DNA from: an uncultured Flavobacteriaceae bacterium
GTDB lineage: Bacteria; Bacteroidota; Bacteroidia; Flavobacteriales; Flavobacteriaceae
Assembly (NCBI GenBank): GCA_943842245.1
Contig: CALTAJ010000001.1
Span: forward strand, 620,001-684,000
DNA length: 64,000 bases
Reading direction: 5' to 3'
Shown here in pieces: positions 1 through 8,268 of this stretch. Below the pieces are notes generated by a model. It saw only the letters and a list, made by a program, of their open reading frames with translations, was not told the DNA's origin and made no database searches. The translations under genes and the position numbers were made by a program. Numbering within the stretch: position 1 is the first letter of the stretch; every line of letters starts with the position of its first letter.

Positions 1-180
1 AATATTCTCGGTTTTAAAAAGATTTATTTTTTTTGAATTTGGTAAAAAAGATTTTTCATTCAGAAAAAAAAGAACTTTGAAGTTCTCTTTTTCTAAATAA
101 TCAATTATAAATCCAATTTTTTTCCTTGGAATCCTCTCTTTATCATATGATTTAGAGAAAGAGGAAAAATTAAATTTCAT
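1..180 (-). CDS. Partial hypothetical protein, N-terminal 60 residues
   Basis: This gene is not in the ORF track because it runs off the left edge. Reading the minus strand from the ATG at 180 gives 60 codons without a stop, beginning MKFNFSSFSKSY. The ATG lies one base after the stop of the STAS gene (TAAAATG), so it looks like the third gene of that operon and is probably translationally coupled. The N-terminus is basic with hydrophobic stretches (GFIIDYL, VLFFL). I do not recognise the family. A weak hairpin with a T run lies inside it (64-86), so it is also possible that transcription usually ends here and the ORF is fortuitous. Confidence 0.45.
   Translation of the reverse strand, partial: MKFNFSSFSKSYDKERIPRKKIGFIIDYLEKENFKVLFFLNEKSFLPNSKKINLFKTENI
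64..86 (-). terminator. Possible weak intrinsic terminator after the STAS gene
   Basis: On the minus strand AGAACTT-CA-AAGTTCT forms a perfect inverted repeat followed directly by eight T residues, about 95 bases after the STAS stop codon. The stem is short and has only two G/C pairs per arm, and it lies inside the open frame at 1-180. It could be an attenuating terminator or simply chance in AT-rich coding DNA. Confidence 0.25.
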
Positions 181-181
181 T

Positions 182-523
182 TTAAGCTAACTTTTGTAGA
201 GCTGCATCTTCATCATCAAAGGTTTCACAATACTTAGTAAGGCCCATTATCTTAAATGTTTTAGCTATAATAGGAGCAAGATTACAAAAATTTAAAGATC
301 CATCAACTGTCTGTAATTCTTCAATTATTTCTATAAGAATTGAAGCTCCGATACTATTTACAATTTTTGATTGATCAAGATTAATCAAAAAACTTTTATG
401 TCCATCTTTTATTTCTTGATCTGTTATTTCCTTAAGTGCTTCTCCTAGATCTTTGTTGAAATATCCCTCAGTAGATACTACAACAACTCCATTTTTTATG
501 TTTTTATCAATAATTTTACTCAT
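182..523 (-). CDS. STAS-domain anti-sigma factor antagonist (RsbV/SpoIIAA-like)
   Basis: A single-domain STAS protein of 113 residues, about the family's usual length. In partner switching such a protein binds the kinase/anti-sigma factor when unphosphorylated and is released when phosphorylated on a serine. The phosphorylation loop reads IVNSIGAS around residues 54-61. The serine matching Ser58 of SpoIIAA is kept (Ser57), but the usual preceding Asp is Asn. Its start ATG overlaps the stop of the upstream RsbW-like gene (GATGAGTAA), so the two are translationally coupled and likely cognate. A SpoIIE phosphatase that could dephosphorylate it is encoded 2 kb away on the same strand. No sigma factor gene is visible, so the final output is unknown. 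Confidence 0.88.
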   Translation of the reverse strand: MSKIIDKNIKNGVVVVSTEGYFNKDLGEALKEITDQEIKDGHKSFLINLDQSKIVNSIGASILIEIIEELQTVDGSLNFCNLAPIIAKTFKIMGLTKYCETFDDEDAALQKLA

Positions 524-941
524 CTGATTCTTTATTTTTAGTCATGGTTAATGTTGTTCCAGAGTTATCTGACTCATAATCTACTTTGTCCATTAATTCT
601 TGAATTAACATTAAACCCCATCCTCTTTTTCTTTCTTGTGTCCCAACCTTTTCTTCAATATTTGGTAATTTGATTGAAGAAGAGTCAAAACCAACTCCTT
701 TATCAATTACTTTAATTGTTAGGTTTTCGTCACTAATAATAAAGTGAATAAAAATATCTTCTTTGGTCTCAGAGTGTTCGAAAGCATTTATACAAGCCTC
801 AATCAAGGCCATTGAAACCTCTGCTGATTTTTCTTCAGGAAGATTCATATGCTTTGCAACAACATCAGATGTGTGAGTTGCAACTAACTCCATATCTTTA
901 AGTATAGGGAGTTTTAACTCGACTGTTGGATTTTTTTTCAT
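516..941 (-). CDS. RsbW-like serine kinase / anti-sigma regulatory factor (HATPase)
   Basis: A 141-residue GHKL ATPase of the RsbW/SpoIIAB type. The N box is seen as EACINAFEH (about 48-56), the G1 box as DKGVGF, the G2 box as RGWGLML and a terminal GTTLTM. There is no membrane segment, so it is cytosolic. Family members phosphorylate a STAS antagonist on serine and, when free, sequester a sigma factor or another effector. It is the first gene of a minus-strand operon with the STAS gene, overlapping it by eight bases. In Bacteroidota such modules often lack an adjacent sigma factor, so an output other than a sigma factor is possible. Confidence 0.87.
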   Translation of the reverse strand: MKKNPTVELKLPILKDMELVATHTSDVVAKHMNLPEEKSAEVSMALIEACINAFEHSETKEDIFIHFIISDENLTIKVIDKGVGFDSSSIKLPNIEEKVGTQERKRGWGLMLIQELMDKVDYESDNSGTTLTMTKNKESDE

Positions 942-1033
942 TTGAAAAAATGATTTATGATTATTTGCATCTAATTTAGATAAAATTTATATTTATTGAA
1001 AATTAACCATAATCCAATTTAAAGCTTTTAAAA

Positions 1034-1972
1034 ATGAGCATATTAAAAAAATTAATTATCCTCTCCTTAATTCTGTTTGTTTCATGTGGAGAAAATTCAA
1101 AAAAAGAAGATGCTAAAAGTGAAATTCCGTTATCCGAAATGGAAGGCTTTTGGAACAGAATAGGAACTATTCAAGTTGTAAATGGTGTCCCAGTTGACAC
1201 CTTGTTGATTAAAAATTCGGAAAATACCGATTATAGACAAATTAAAGTTTATAAGGATGGTAACATGGTCTGGTTAGATAATGTAAAAAGTGAAACCCCT
1301 TGGAAAGGTGGTGGCGGTGGATATGGAAAATTTACTGTAAACTCGGAAAAATCTCTTACAGAGCACATGTCAGCTGGTACAGGCTATATGGCCGGTTGGG
1401 TTGATAATTATAAAGATTCATTAAATGTGCCAGCCATGGATGTTACACTTAGTATTGATTACAAAGATGATATATATTCTCAGATGAATGGACCAAATAG
1501 GCAATTTATGGAATACTGGGAGAGAATGCCAATTCTACCTTCAAAATCAACTAAATTTGATGGTGCATGGAAAAGAGTTTATGAAATTGCATATATAAAC
1601 GATACACCTGTGGACACTTTAGCTGTTCCTAGTGACGTTATTTTAGATGTTAAAGTTATGTCAAACGGAAGATATGCATATCAAGTAGATCAAACTGGAA
1701 ATGCTGAAGTAGACACGCCGCAATATGGTGGATTAGGAGGTTATGGTTACTATGATTATAATGAAGAAGATAATACGCTAAAAGAGTACCCTATTTTTGG
1801 ATCAGGAATGGGTACTTGGAGTAATGATGAGATGCAGAGAACAAACTTTGCAACTCACGAGATAAAATTTTACAATGATGATTTATTTATTCAGATAGAT
1901 AGAGATTATTCGGGTATGGTTTCATATGAAGGAGCTACTGGAAGAGGAGTCGTATACAGAAGGATCAAATAA
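1034..1972 (+). CDS. Lipoprotein with two tandem copies of a Gly-rich beta domain
   Basis: A 312-residue exported lipoprotein of unknown function. The N-terminus is a typical lipoprotein signal ending in FVSC, with the lipidated Cys at 18. The mature part is an internal duplication. Copy one (about 37-165) and copy two (about 176-312) both start with G-x-W-x-R and share the motif N-x-x-PVDTL. Both then have a glycine-rich loop (GGGGGYGKF versus GGLGGYGYY) and a G-x-G-x-M-x-x-W segment. The predicted make-up is beta-rich, reminiscent of lipocalin-like or DUF-type sensor domains, but I cannot name a family. It lies with the next small gene between the two halves of a partner-switching system, on the opposite strand. 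Confidence 0.8.
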   Translation: MSILKKLIILSLILFVSCGENSKKEDAKSEIPLSEMEGFWNRIGTIQVVNGVPVDTLLIKNSENTDYRQIKVYKDGNMVWLDNVKSETPWKGGGGGYGKFTVNSEKSLTEHMSAGTGYMAGWVDNYKDSLNVPAMDVTLSIDYKDDIYSQMNGPNRQFMEYWERMPILPSKSTKFDGAWKRVYEIAYINDTPVDTLAVPSDVILDVKVMSNGRYAYQVDQTGNAEVDTPQYGGLGGYGYYDYNEEDNTLKEYPIFGSGMGTWSNDEMQRTNFATHEIKFYNDDLFIQIDRDYSGMVSYEGATGRGVVYRRIK

Positions 1973-1983
1973 AATTAGAAAGT

Positions 1984-2361
1984 ATGCTTAAAAATTATAT
2001 TTTATTTACAACATTTTTATTGATGTTTATCTTTTGTGAAAACTCTGATAAAACCAAATCCGATTTTAGGGACAACTCTGAAGAGGCTTTTGCTAAAATT
2101 GATAAAAAAAATAATGGCGCTTTTACCAAAGAAGATAGACGAAAAGCTTTCAATAAAAGCTTAAGTTCAATGGAAAAAACAAAAAATTCTCTCAAGAATA
2201 ATGTAAGCTACAATGGCTATGGTGCAAATTTAACTCCTAAAAAGACTGCAATTGTAAGTGATAATGAGGTTAAGCCAAAAAAGCAACGTAAGAAAAAAAG
2301 CGCTTATTCCGCTCCTAACTCTTTAAATGCTCAAGTATTTTCAGCATATTCAACAAATTAG
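1984..2361 (+). CDS. Small exported protein with a degenerate EF-hand-like loop
   Basis: A 125-residue protein of unknown function, 11 bases after the duplicated-domain lipoprotein and probably co-transcribed with it. The N-terminus is hydrophobic and ends in FIFCEN, a weak lipobox with Cys18. Residues around 39-50 (DKKNNGAFTKED) fit an EF-hand loop at positions 1, 5, 6 and 12 but carry Lys at position 3. The surrounding FAKID and RRKAF fit the flanking helices, so this may be a weak Ca-binding or degenerate EF-hand. The C-terminal half is basic and low in complexity (KPKKQRKKK), which suggests disorder. The antisense ORF at 1995-2195 is a shadow. Confidence 0.65.
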   Translation: MLKNYILFTTFLLMFIFCENSDKTKSDFRDNSEEAFAKIDKKNNGAFTKEDRRKAFNKSLSSMEKTKNSLKNNVSYNGYGANLTPKKTAIVSDNEVKPKKQRKKKSAYSAPNSLNAQVFSAYSTN

Positions 2362-2378
2362 AGATATAGTATTTTTAT

Positions 2379-5300
2379 TTAAGCAACTTTTTTTACTATT
2401 ACAAGAGTTACATCATCATCGGGAATTCCCCCATTTAACCACGAATTTAGACTATTAAAGAATTCTGCTTTAATTTCCTCTGGTTCTTTTGTGTAATTTT
2501 TTGTGATTAAATCTACTATTCTATCATAGTCATACATTTCATTATTTTCATCAGATGCTTCAGGCAATCCATCTGAAAGCATAACTAGAACATCACCTTT
2601 TTGAAAAGATTTTTTAAGCATTGTAAATTTTTCATCCTTCAGACCACCTAGTGGAAGTCCTTCAATCATAATTTCTTCACATTTTTTTGATTTTGCATTG
2701 AATAAATAAGACGGTGGCATTGCAGCCGCGCTTATTTCAATTTCATTTTTATTGATTTTGACTACATTTAAACTCATTCTTAACCTACCAAGATTTATTT
2801 TTTTAACAATGTTATTTAAACGTTCTAATATTTCATTGACAGGTAGAACAGGTAATCCGTTTAAAGCTGATTTTATTATGGATACCATCATTCCAGCTGC
2901 TGTACCATGTCCAGTAGCATCTCCACAGATCACATGAATACTGTTGTCTTTATCATTACTCTCAAAAAAATCATAATAATCTCCACCTACTTCAGTTGAA
3001 GTAATAAGGCCTGCAGCTATACTTAATCCCTCAATTTGAGGAAAAGTTTTAGGCAACATACTTTCTTGAATTTGTTTTGCCTCTTCAAGATCTTTCTCTC
3101 TTCTCTCATTCTCTGCTTTACTAAGCGACCTTTTAGCCTGTAATTTACCGAATAACCATATAGAAATGGCAATTATTACTACATATAAAACATATGCAAT
3201 ATAAGATCTATACCAAGGAGGGTTGATTGAAAATTTATGAGTTACTATCTCACTTTCATTAAAATTTGCATCCAATGCCTGTATTTCAAAAGTGTAATCT
3301 CCTTCAAAGAGATTTGTAAATACTCCTTCCATTGTTTTATTCCACTCACTCCAATTTTCATTTAAACCGATAAGCCTATACCTAAAAAGATTTTCCTCAA
3401 CCTTATCAAATGAAGGAAAGCTAAATTTTATCTTAAGATTTCTTGATTTATTATAGGAGTAATCAGTATTATTCAATAATGTATATTGATCATTTAAAGT
3501 TATTTCATCAATTACAGGAAGTACATCAATCTTGTTTTCTTTAGAATATTGATCAGGTAAATAGCTAATAACTTTAGAGTCTTTTGATCCTAGCCACAAA
3601 GTACTTTCTTCTCCTTGAGTATCAGCTAAAATTGCTCCTGAGAGTTCATTTGGATCAATTATACCAAATGGGTATTCAGCCTCTATTTGAAAATCTCCAT
3701 CCAATTTAAAATTAACCTCTAGCAAACCGCCTGAAGTTAAAAACCAATTATTTTTTGTTTTTTGATTAACTGTTGTAAAGTTTTGCCTTCCAGTAATGTT
3801 TGCAAACCTTGCAAAACTGTCAAAGTTTAACAAGTCCCTTTCAAAAATAGGAAGCAAGTTTTTTCCTGTTTCTATCAATTTATATTCTTCAGAAAATTGA
3901 TAAAGATCAAGGGTTTGATCAAAAATCAAAAATCCTATTCCCGTTTCTAGAATATTTAATTCCAATATTTCTATATCCTCATTACTGATATTTGAATTAA
4001 ATAATTGATCTTTTGGATACTCTTCATTGGAAAATACGGTTTCATTATTAGGGGTTAAAAGTCTTGTAAAAGAGATATTCCCGAATTTATCATACTTACC
4101 TATAAATGAACCTTCTCCATTTATAGCTTCTATAAAAAGAACACCCTTAGCAATTTCTTTTATTCCTAGTACACCAACTTGACCAAATATTTTTCTACTT
4201 CTAATTTTCCTTACTGATCCTGAGTTAGAAATTTTAAAGAAGACTACTCCATCATTTGGATGTGACATGATAACAATATCTTTAGCTAGCGTACTTTGAA
4301 CTGGTGATTCTAGCTGGCGATCACTTGAGAATAGTATTTTATTTTTCCCTTTTAATAAAAGCGTGTTTAGATTATTGACAGATAAAATATTATCTCCTAC
4401 TTGAATAAAGTTTTTCGGAATATCATTAAACTCTAAATCTTTAATATTACTATTAAACATTGGCGAATAGCTGCTTTCAACCTTAAAAACATCTTCTGTA
4501 GTACTGAAATAAATATCACCTTTTATCTTTTTTATACTCTGAACTAGACCTTTAATTCCATTTGATTCACCAAAACTTGTAATCGAATTACTTAATCTAA
4601 TTTTTGAGGCAGAAAGCAAGCTGGTGGTATACAAATCATCATTAGTGTCTATATGAATTGAAGTAATTGAATTAGACGACAATCCATCATTTAAATCTAT
4701 TAGATCAATAATTTTTAGTTGATCATCTACAATCATGATACCTCCCTCAAAAGAAATTAGTGGTATTCTTCCATCGGACAATTTTTTTGTTTCAGAAGTA
4801 TTGTAAATTAATTTTTCTTTAACCCAATTATTAAGCACCCTATTTTTCGATGGTATAAATTGACTTTCATTATATGTAATTACTCCTAGAGTACTGCTGA
4901 AAATTGCAATTTTATCTTGACTTAAAGAAACCATTGATTCAATTCGGTTATTTGAATATATTTCTGAATTTTCTATAAACTTAAACTCGTCATTTTTGAG
5001 CTCAAAAAGACCAATACCCCATACTCTTAAAAAGATTCTATCATCAACTTTAATTAGGGTTTGAATAGTTCCGTATGAATCAACTCCTTCCTCTCTTTCA
5101 GATAATTTCCAAACTCTATCAAAGCTATTCCCATCATATCTTAAAACTAAATCTCTAGAGTATAAGTAAATACTGTTTTCTTTATTTACCCCTCCCCAAA
5201 AAACCTGGGTATATGGATTAATAGAATCTGGTATTTTCTCCATAAGAGATAAATATTCTGAATTTCCATATGGTCCATTAACTATTTTTCCAAAAAATCC

Positions 5301-5642
5301 TCTTCCTGCAGCATACAGATTATTTTCAGAATCTTCAACGAGCGTTCTAGTAAATGAAGTGGCAATTTCATTTTCAATTTCACCATCTACCAATATTGTA
5401 TTTACATTTTTACCATCGTATTCTAATATTCCCCCGTATGTCCCAAAGTAGACTTTTTTGGACTTATTTGAGCGTATAACTGACCAAACAGATTCGGGCC
5501 TTTCAAGAAATTTATTCGAATAGTTTTTTATTTCAATATTCCCTAAACTTTTTGATCCTGAAAGTTTAGCGTCTTGTCCTAGAAGATTAAATACTGTAAA
5601 TAGATTTAGTAATAAAAAGAAAAAGTTTATGGTTATTTTCAT
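2379..5642 (-). CDS. Membrane sensor phosphatase: periplasmic propeller, Y_Y_Y domain, TM and SpoIIE PP2C domain
   Basis: A 1087-residue sensor. A signal peptide ending near LLGQ is followed by about 700 residues of beta-propeller-type repeats like the Reg_prop/two-component propellers. A Y_Y_Y-type domain ends in NPPWYRSY (about 800-812). One membrane helix (about 811-831) and a charged coiled-coil linker follow. The C-terminal PP2C/SpoIIE phosphatase (about 870-1087) shows the metal-site motifs GGDYYDF, GDATGHG, LSDGLPEAS and PDDDVTL. In Bacteroidota this periplasmic architecture is usually joined to a histidine kinase; here it feeds a Ser/Thr phosphatase. The likely substrate is the phosphorylated STAS protein encoded at 182-523, an inference from context. 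Confidence 0.9.
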   Translation of the reverse strand: MKITINFFFLLLNLFTVFNLLGQDAKLSGSKSLGNIEIKNYSNKFLERPESVWSVIRSNKSKKVYFGTYGGILEYDGKNVNTILVDGEIENEIATSFTRTLVEDSENNLYAAGRGFFGKIVNGPYGNSEYLSLMEKIPDSINPYTQVFWGGVNKENSIYLYSRDLVLRYDGNSFDRVWKLSEREEGVDSYGTIQTLIKVDDRIFLRVWGIGLFELKNDEFKFIENSEIYSNNRIESMVSLSQDKIAIFSSTLGVITYNESQFIPSKNRVLNNWVKEKLIYNTSETKKLSDGRIPLISFEGGIMIVDDQLKIIDLIDLNDGLSSNSITSIHIDTNDDLYTTSLLSASKIRLSNSITSFGESNGIKGLVQSIKKIKGDIYFSTTEDVFKVESSYSPMFNSNIKDLEFNDIPKNFIQVGDNILSVNNLNTLLLKGKNKILFSSDRQLESPVQSTLAKDIVIMSHPNDGVVFFKISNSGSVRKIRSRKIFGQVGVLGIKEIAKGVLFIEAINGEGSFIGKYDKFGNISFTRLLTPNNETVFSNEEYPKDQLFNSNISNEDIEILELNILETGIGFLIFDQTLDLYQFSEEYKLIETGKNLLPIFERDLLNFDSFARFANITGRQNFTTVNQKTKNNWFLTSGGLLEVNFKLDGDFQIEAEYPFGIIDPNELSGAILADTQGEESTLWLGSKDSKVISYLPDQYSKENKIDVLPVIDEITLNDQYTLLNNTDYSYNKSRNLKIKFSFPSFDKVEENLFRYRLIGLNENWSEWNKTMEGVFTNLFEGDYTFEIQALDANFNESEIVTHKFSINPPWYRSYIAYVLYVVIIAISIWLFGKLQAKRSLSKAENERREKDLEEAKQIQESMLPKTFPQIEGLSIAAGLITSTEVGGDYYDFFESNDKDNSIHVICGDATGHGTAAGMMVSIIKSALNGLPVLPVNEILERLNNIVKKINLGRLRMSLNVVKINKNEIEISAAAMPPSYLFNAKSKKCEEIMIEGLPLGGLKDEKFTMLKKSFQKGDVLVMLSDGLPEASDENNEMYDYDRIVDLITKNYTKEPEEIKAEFFNSLNSWLNGGIPDDDVTLVIVKKVA

Positions 5643-5758
5643 TGGTTAATTTAAAAATCAATACATAAATATAATTAAAATGCATCTATTATTAATTTAT
5701 AGTTCAATTGTTATTTAATCAGTGTTTCTAAGTAATTTGAATTTTATTTAAAATCAAA

Positions 5759-6208
5759 ATGGAATCATTTGTTGAGCTAGGTTTATTAGGCCTTTTTATT
5801 GCAAGTTTTCTTGCAGCCACAATTTTACCGATGAATTCTGAAATTGTCCTAAGTTTTTTGCTTTTAAACAATTACTCTTTAAGTGTATCTCTTTTTGTGG
5901 CCACATTAGGAAATTGGTTAGGTGGAATAACAAACTATGGATTAGGCTATTTAGGAAAATGGGAACTATTAGATCGATTTTGGGGTTTTAAAAGAGAGAA
6001 AATTGAGCAGATGAAAATTAAAATAGACCAATTTGGCAGCTTTCTAGCTTTCTTTTGTTGGATGCCGATAATTGGAGACTTATTCGCAGTTGGTCTTGGG
6101 TTTTTTAAAATTCCTTTCCTAAGAGTTAGTTTTTGGATGCTGGTTGGAAAGGCAGTTAGATATGTAGTTTGGGCAGCTATAACTTATTGGGGGATTTCTT
6201 TTTTTTAA
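5759..6208 (+). CDS. Small DedA/YqaA-family membrane protein
   Basis: A 149-residue polytopic membrane protein resembling the YqaA subgroup of the DedA/SNARE-associated (VTT) superfamily. Visible marks are the early ATILPMNSE segment, a GNWLGGITNYGLGY segment typical of the family core, and FFCWMPIIGDLFAVGLGF in the second half. There are roughly four hydrophobic segments. DedA proteins are linked to membrane lipid recycling (some flip undecaprenyl phosphate), but the substrate of the YqaA branch is not established. It is 21 bases upstream of a methyltransferase gene, likely in one transcript. Confidence 0.8.
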   Translation: MESFVELGLLGLFIASFLAATILPMNSEIVLSFLLLNNYSLSVSLFVATLGNWLGGITNYGLGYLGKWELLDRFWGFKREKIEQMKIKIDQFGSFLAFFCWMPIIGDLFAVGLGFFKIPFLRVSFWMLVGKAVRYVVWAAITYWGISFF

Positions 6209-6229
6209 CTTGGCCAAAAGAATTTAAAT

Positions 6230-6841
6230 ATGAAACGAAATCCAATTGAGATTTTTAGTGAATGGGCAGATTTAGATAAGGATTTTGGGATGGAAAAAAA
6301 TCATAAAGCATCTGTTGATGAAATGCTTGCAAATGTATCAGAATACAAGACACCATATACTTTTATTGATGCAGGATGTGGTAATGGTTGGGTGGTGAGA
6401 TCAGTTGTAAAAGATAATTTATGTAAAAAAGCAATGGGAGTGGATGGTTCTAAAAAGATGATAGATAAAGCAAATAAATTAGATCCGTCTGGATCTTATG
6501 TTTGTGCTGATTTAATTTCATGGTTACCGAAAAAAAAAGTTGATATTGTTCATTCTATGGAGGTATTTTATTACTTAATAAATCCAAAAAAAATGATTCA
6601 ACAAATTTTTGATTCGTGGTTAAAGAAAAATGGAAGACTTATTATAGGTATTGATTTTTATTTTGAAAATAAAGTTTCTCATAATTGGTCAGACAATTGT
6701 GGTATTTCAAACATGAAGCTCTACAGCGAAGAAAGTTGGATTAATTTTTTTAAAATTGCTGGCTTTAATTCTGTAAAATCTTGGCGTTTTGGAGCTAAAA
6801 AAGATTGGGCTGGAACTCTTATTGTTAGAGGGGTAAAATAA
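6230..6841 (+). CDS. Class I SAM-dependent methyltransferase
   Basis: A 203-residue cytosolic methyltransferase. Motif I is seen as FIDAGCGNGWVV (about 44-55), the acidic residue ending strand 2 as MGVDGS, and a post-motif VDIVHSMEVFYYL. The substrate cannot be read from the sequence. The gene follows the YqaA-type gene closely on the same strand and converges with the SDR gene, whose stop lies two bases beyond its own. Confidence 0.82.
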   Translation: MKRNPIEIFSEWADLDKDFGMEKNHKASVDEMLANVSEYKTPYTFIDAGCGNGWVVRSVVKDNLCKKAMGVDGSKKMIDKANKLDPSGSYVCADLISWLPKKKVDIVHSMEVFYYLINPKKMIQQIFDSWLKKNGRLIIGIDFYFENKVSHNWSDNCGISNMKLYSEESWINFFKIAGFNSVKSWRFGAKKDWAGTLIVRGVK

Positions 6842-6842
6842 A

Positions 6843-7643
6843 TTAATTATTTTCATATCTCCCTGGTGCAAGCCTTTTGCTAAATAATGGAAACAATGAA
6901 TGGGGTAATAATTTTAATAAAAAAACAATAACCTTATAAGTCTTTGTTGGGACACATATTCTTTTACCCTTTAAAGTGTCATCAACAGCCTCTTTCGCTA
7001 TCCTATTAGCAGGTTTTTTCATGAAAGAAGGTACACTATCCATTTCTTGTTGAACACCACTTGCAGTATGAAAGTTTGTAACAGTATAACCTGGACAAAC
7101 GGCAGTTGAAGTAATACCAAAAGAATTGTAACTTAAATTTAAGCCCTCACTAAATCTATTTATAAAGGTTTTAATTGGTCCATAAAGAGTTTGAATAGAG
7201 GAAGGAGGAGCAAAAGCTGCGACAGAAGAAATCATCATTATTTTCCCTTGTTTAGCCTTAATCATATCTATTAAAAATAATTTAGTCAAAGCTATTACAG
7301 AGACTCCTAGAACTCGTAAAAACTTTTCTTCAGCTTCCATTGAAGTCTTATGAAAAGTGTCTGGAAGAGCATATCCTGCATTATTGACCAATAACCTAAT
7401 AAAATATCCCTTTTTATGACAAAAATCATAGATTATCTGGGGAATATTTGGGTTTTCTAAATCACCTACACAATAATCAGCTGTGATGTCATATTTATTG
7501 ATTAAGGTTTTAGTTACTTCTTTTAATTTATCTTCCCTTCTAGCAACCAAAACCAAAGAAAATCCAATACTTGCTAATATTTTTGATATTTCGAGACCAA
7601 TCCCCGAGGAGGCTCCTGTAACTAAAGCATATTTTTTTATCAT
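6843..7643 (-). CDS. Short-chain dehydrogenase/reductase
   Basis: A 266-residue classical SDR. The cofactor loop is TGASSGIG (about 9-16), with an Arg-rich segment after strand 2 (VARREDK) that favours NADP(H). The NNAG motif is present (LLVNNAGYA). The catalytic Ser lies in MMISSVAAF and the catalytic pair is Y-G-P-I-K. The C-terminal hydrophobic stretch resembles the membrane-associated DltE/YqjQ-like group. The substrate is not predictable; a lipid or fatty alcohol/ketone is plausible. It stands alone on the minus strand. Confidence 0.87.
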   Translation of the reverse strand: MIKKYALVTGASSGIGLEISKILASIGFSLVLVARREDKLKEVTKTLINKYDITADYCVGDLENPNIPQIIYDFCHKKGYFIRLLVNNAGYALPDTFHKTSMEAEEKFLRVLGVSVIALTKLFLIDMIKAKQGKIMMISSVAAFAPPSSIQTLYGPIKTFINRFSEGLNLSYNSFGITSTAVCPGYTVTNFHTASGVQQEMDSVPSFMKKPANRIAKEAVDDTLKGKRICVPTKTYKVIVFLLKLLPHSLFPLFSKRLAPGRYENN

Positions 7644-7733
7644 AATGTTTAGACTTTGAATGGGGAAGTTAATGATTATCTATTTGAGTACTTAATCAAA
7701 TTATCATGCTATGGTATATAATTTAAGACTTCA

Positions 7734-7741
7734 TATCTTTA
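7734..7741 (+). promoter_or_regulatory. Candidate -7 promoter element (TATCTTTA)
   Basis: TATCTTTA is one mismatch from the Bacteroidota -7 consensus TAnnTTTG and lies 24 bases before the ATG at 7765. The same 17-base string TATCTTTATAAAAAAAT occurs upstream of HMG-CoA reductase (60560). No clear -33 TTTG is present. Its position favours the ATG at 7765 over the 7711 start in the track. Confidence 0.4.
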
Positions 7742-7764
7742 TAAAAAAATCATCTTTAGATTCA

Positions 7765-8265
7765 ATGAGGCTTTTATATTTTTTTATTCTTCTTTTTAGT
7801 TTAAATTCTGATGCGTACTCACAAAAACTTTTTAAGTCATTTGTTTTTCAAATGCCAATGCAAGAAGCAAAATTAATCCTAAATAAAGATTCTAAAATTT
7901 TAAAAAATCTAGCTTTTGGAGAGGGTACAGTTTATGCTGTTAGAAAAAAATCTCTTGTAGGTAAGGATGATAGATTAGTAAGTATGAATTTAGGAAGTAA
8001 GAAAAACTTGAATCTGGAACAGGCTGGGACTTATATGAAGAAGAGTCGTGCTTATTTCGAGTCTAAAAAATTTAAAACTGTTTATGCCCAAGAAAACTGG
8101 TCTAATCCTATTTTAGTCAAAAAGAATCTTCCTTGTATTCGTTTTGTAGATACAGAAAAAACAGTAGTTGTGGAGGTAGATCCACGTGGTCAAGGCAGTG
8201 TATATAATGTTTTTGTTACTTTTTATAACTATGATTGGTTTCTTAAAAAAGCTCTAGGGAAATAG
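7765..8265 (+). CDS. Hypothetical secreted protein
   Basis: I do not recognise a family. The ORF track starts at 7711, but I prefer the ATG at 7765. From there the protein starts with a clean signal peptide (MRLLYFFILLFSL, cleavage near AYSQ), and a candidate -7 promoter element lies between the two ATGs. The mature protein is about 148 residues, mixed alpha/beta and basic, without membrane segments or cysteine pairs. It is probably periplasmic or surface-exposed. The next gene is convergent, three bases away. Confidence 0.7.
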   Translation: MRLLYFFILLFSLNSDAYSQKLFKSFVFQMPMQEAKLILNKDSKILKNLAFGEGTVYAVRKKSLVGKDDRLVSMNLGSKKNLNLEQAGTYMKKSRAYFESKKFKTVYAQENWSNPILVKKNLPCIRFVDTEKTVVVEVDPRGQGSVYNVFVTFYNYDWFLKKALGK

Positions 8266-8268
8266 ACA

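Noticed and set aside
2379-5642. Hybrid two-component histidine kinase (HTCS) because of the propeller and Y_Y_Y region
   Set aside because: There is no H-box, HATPase or receiver domain; the C-terminus is clearly SpoIIE PP2C.
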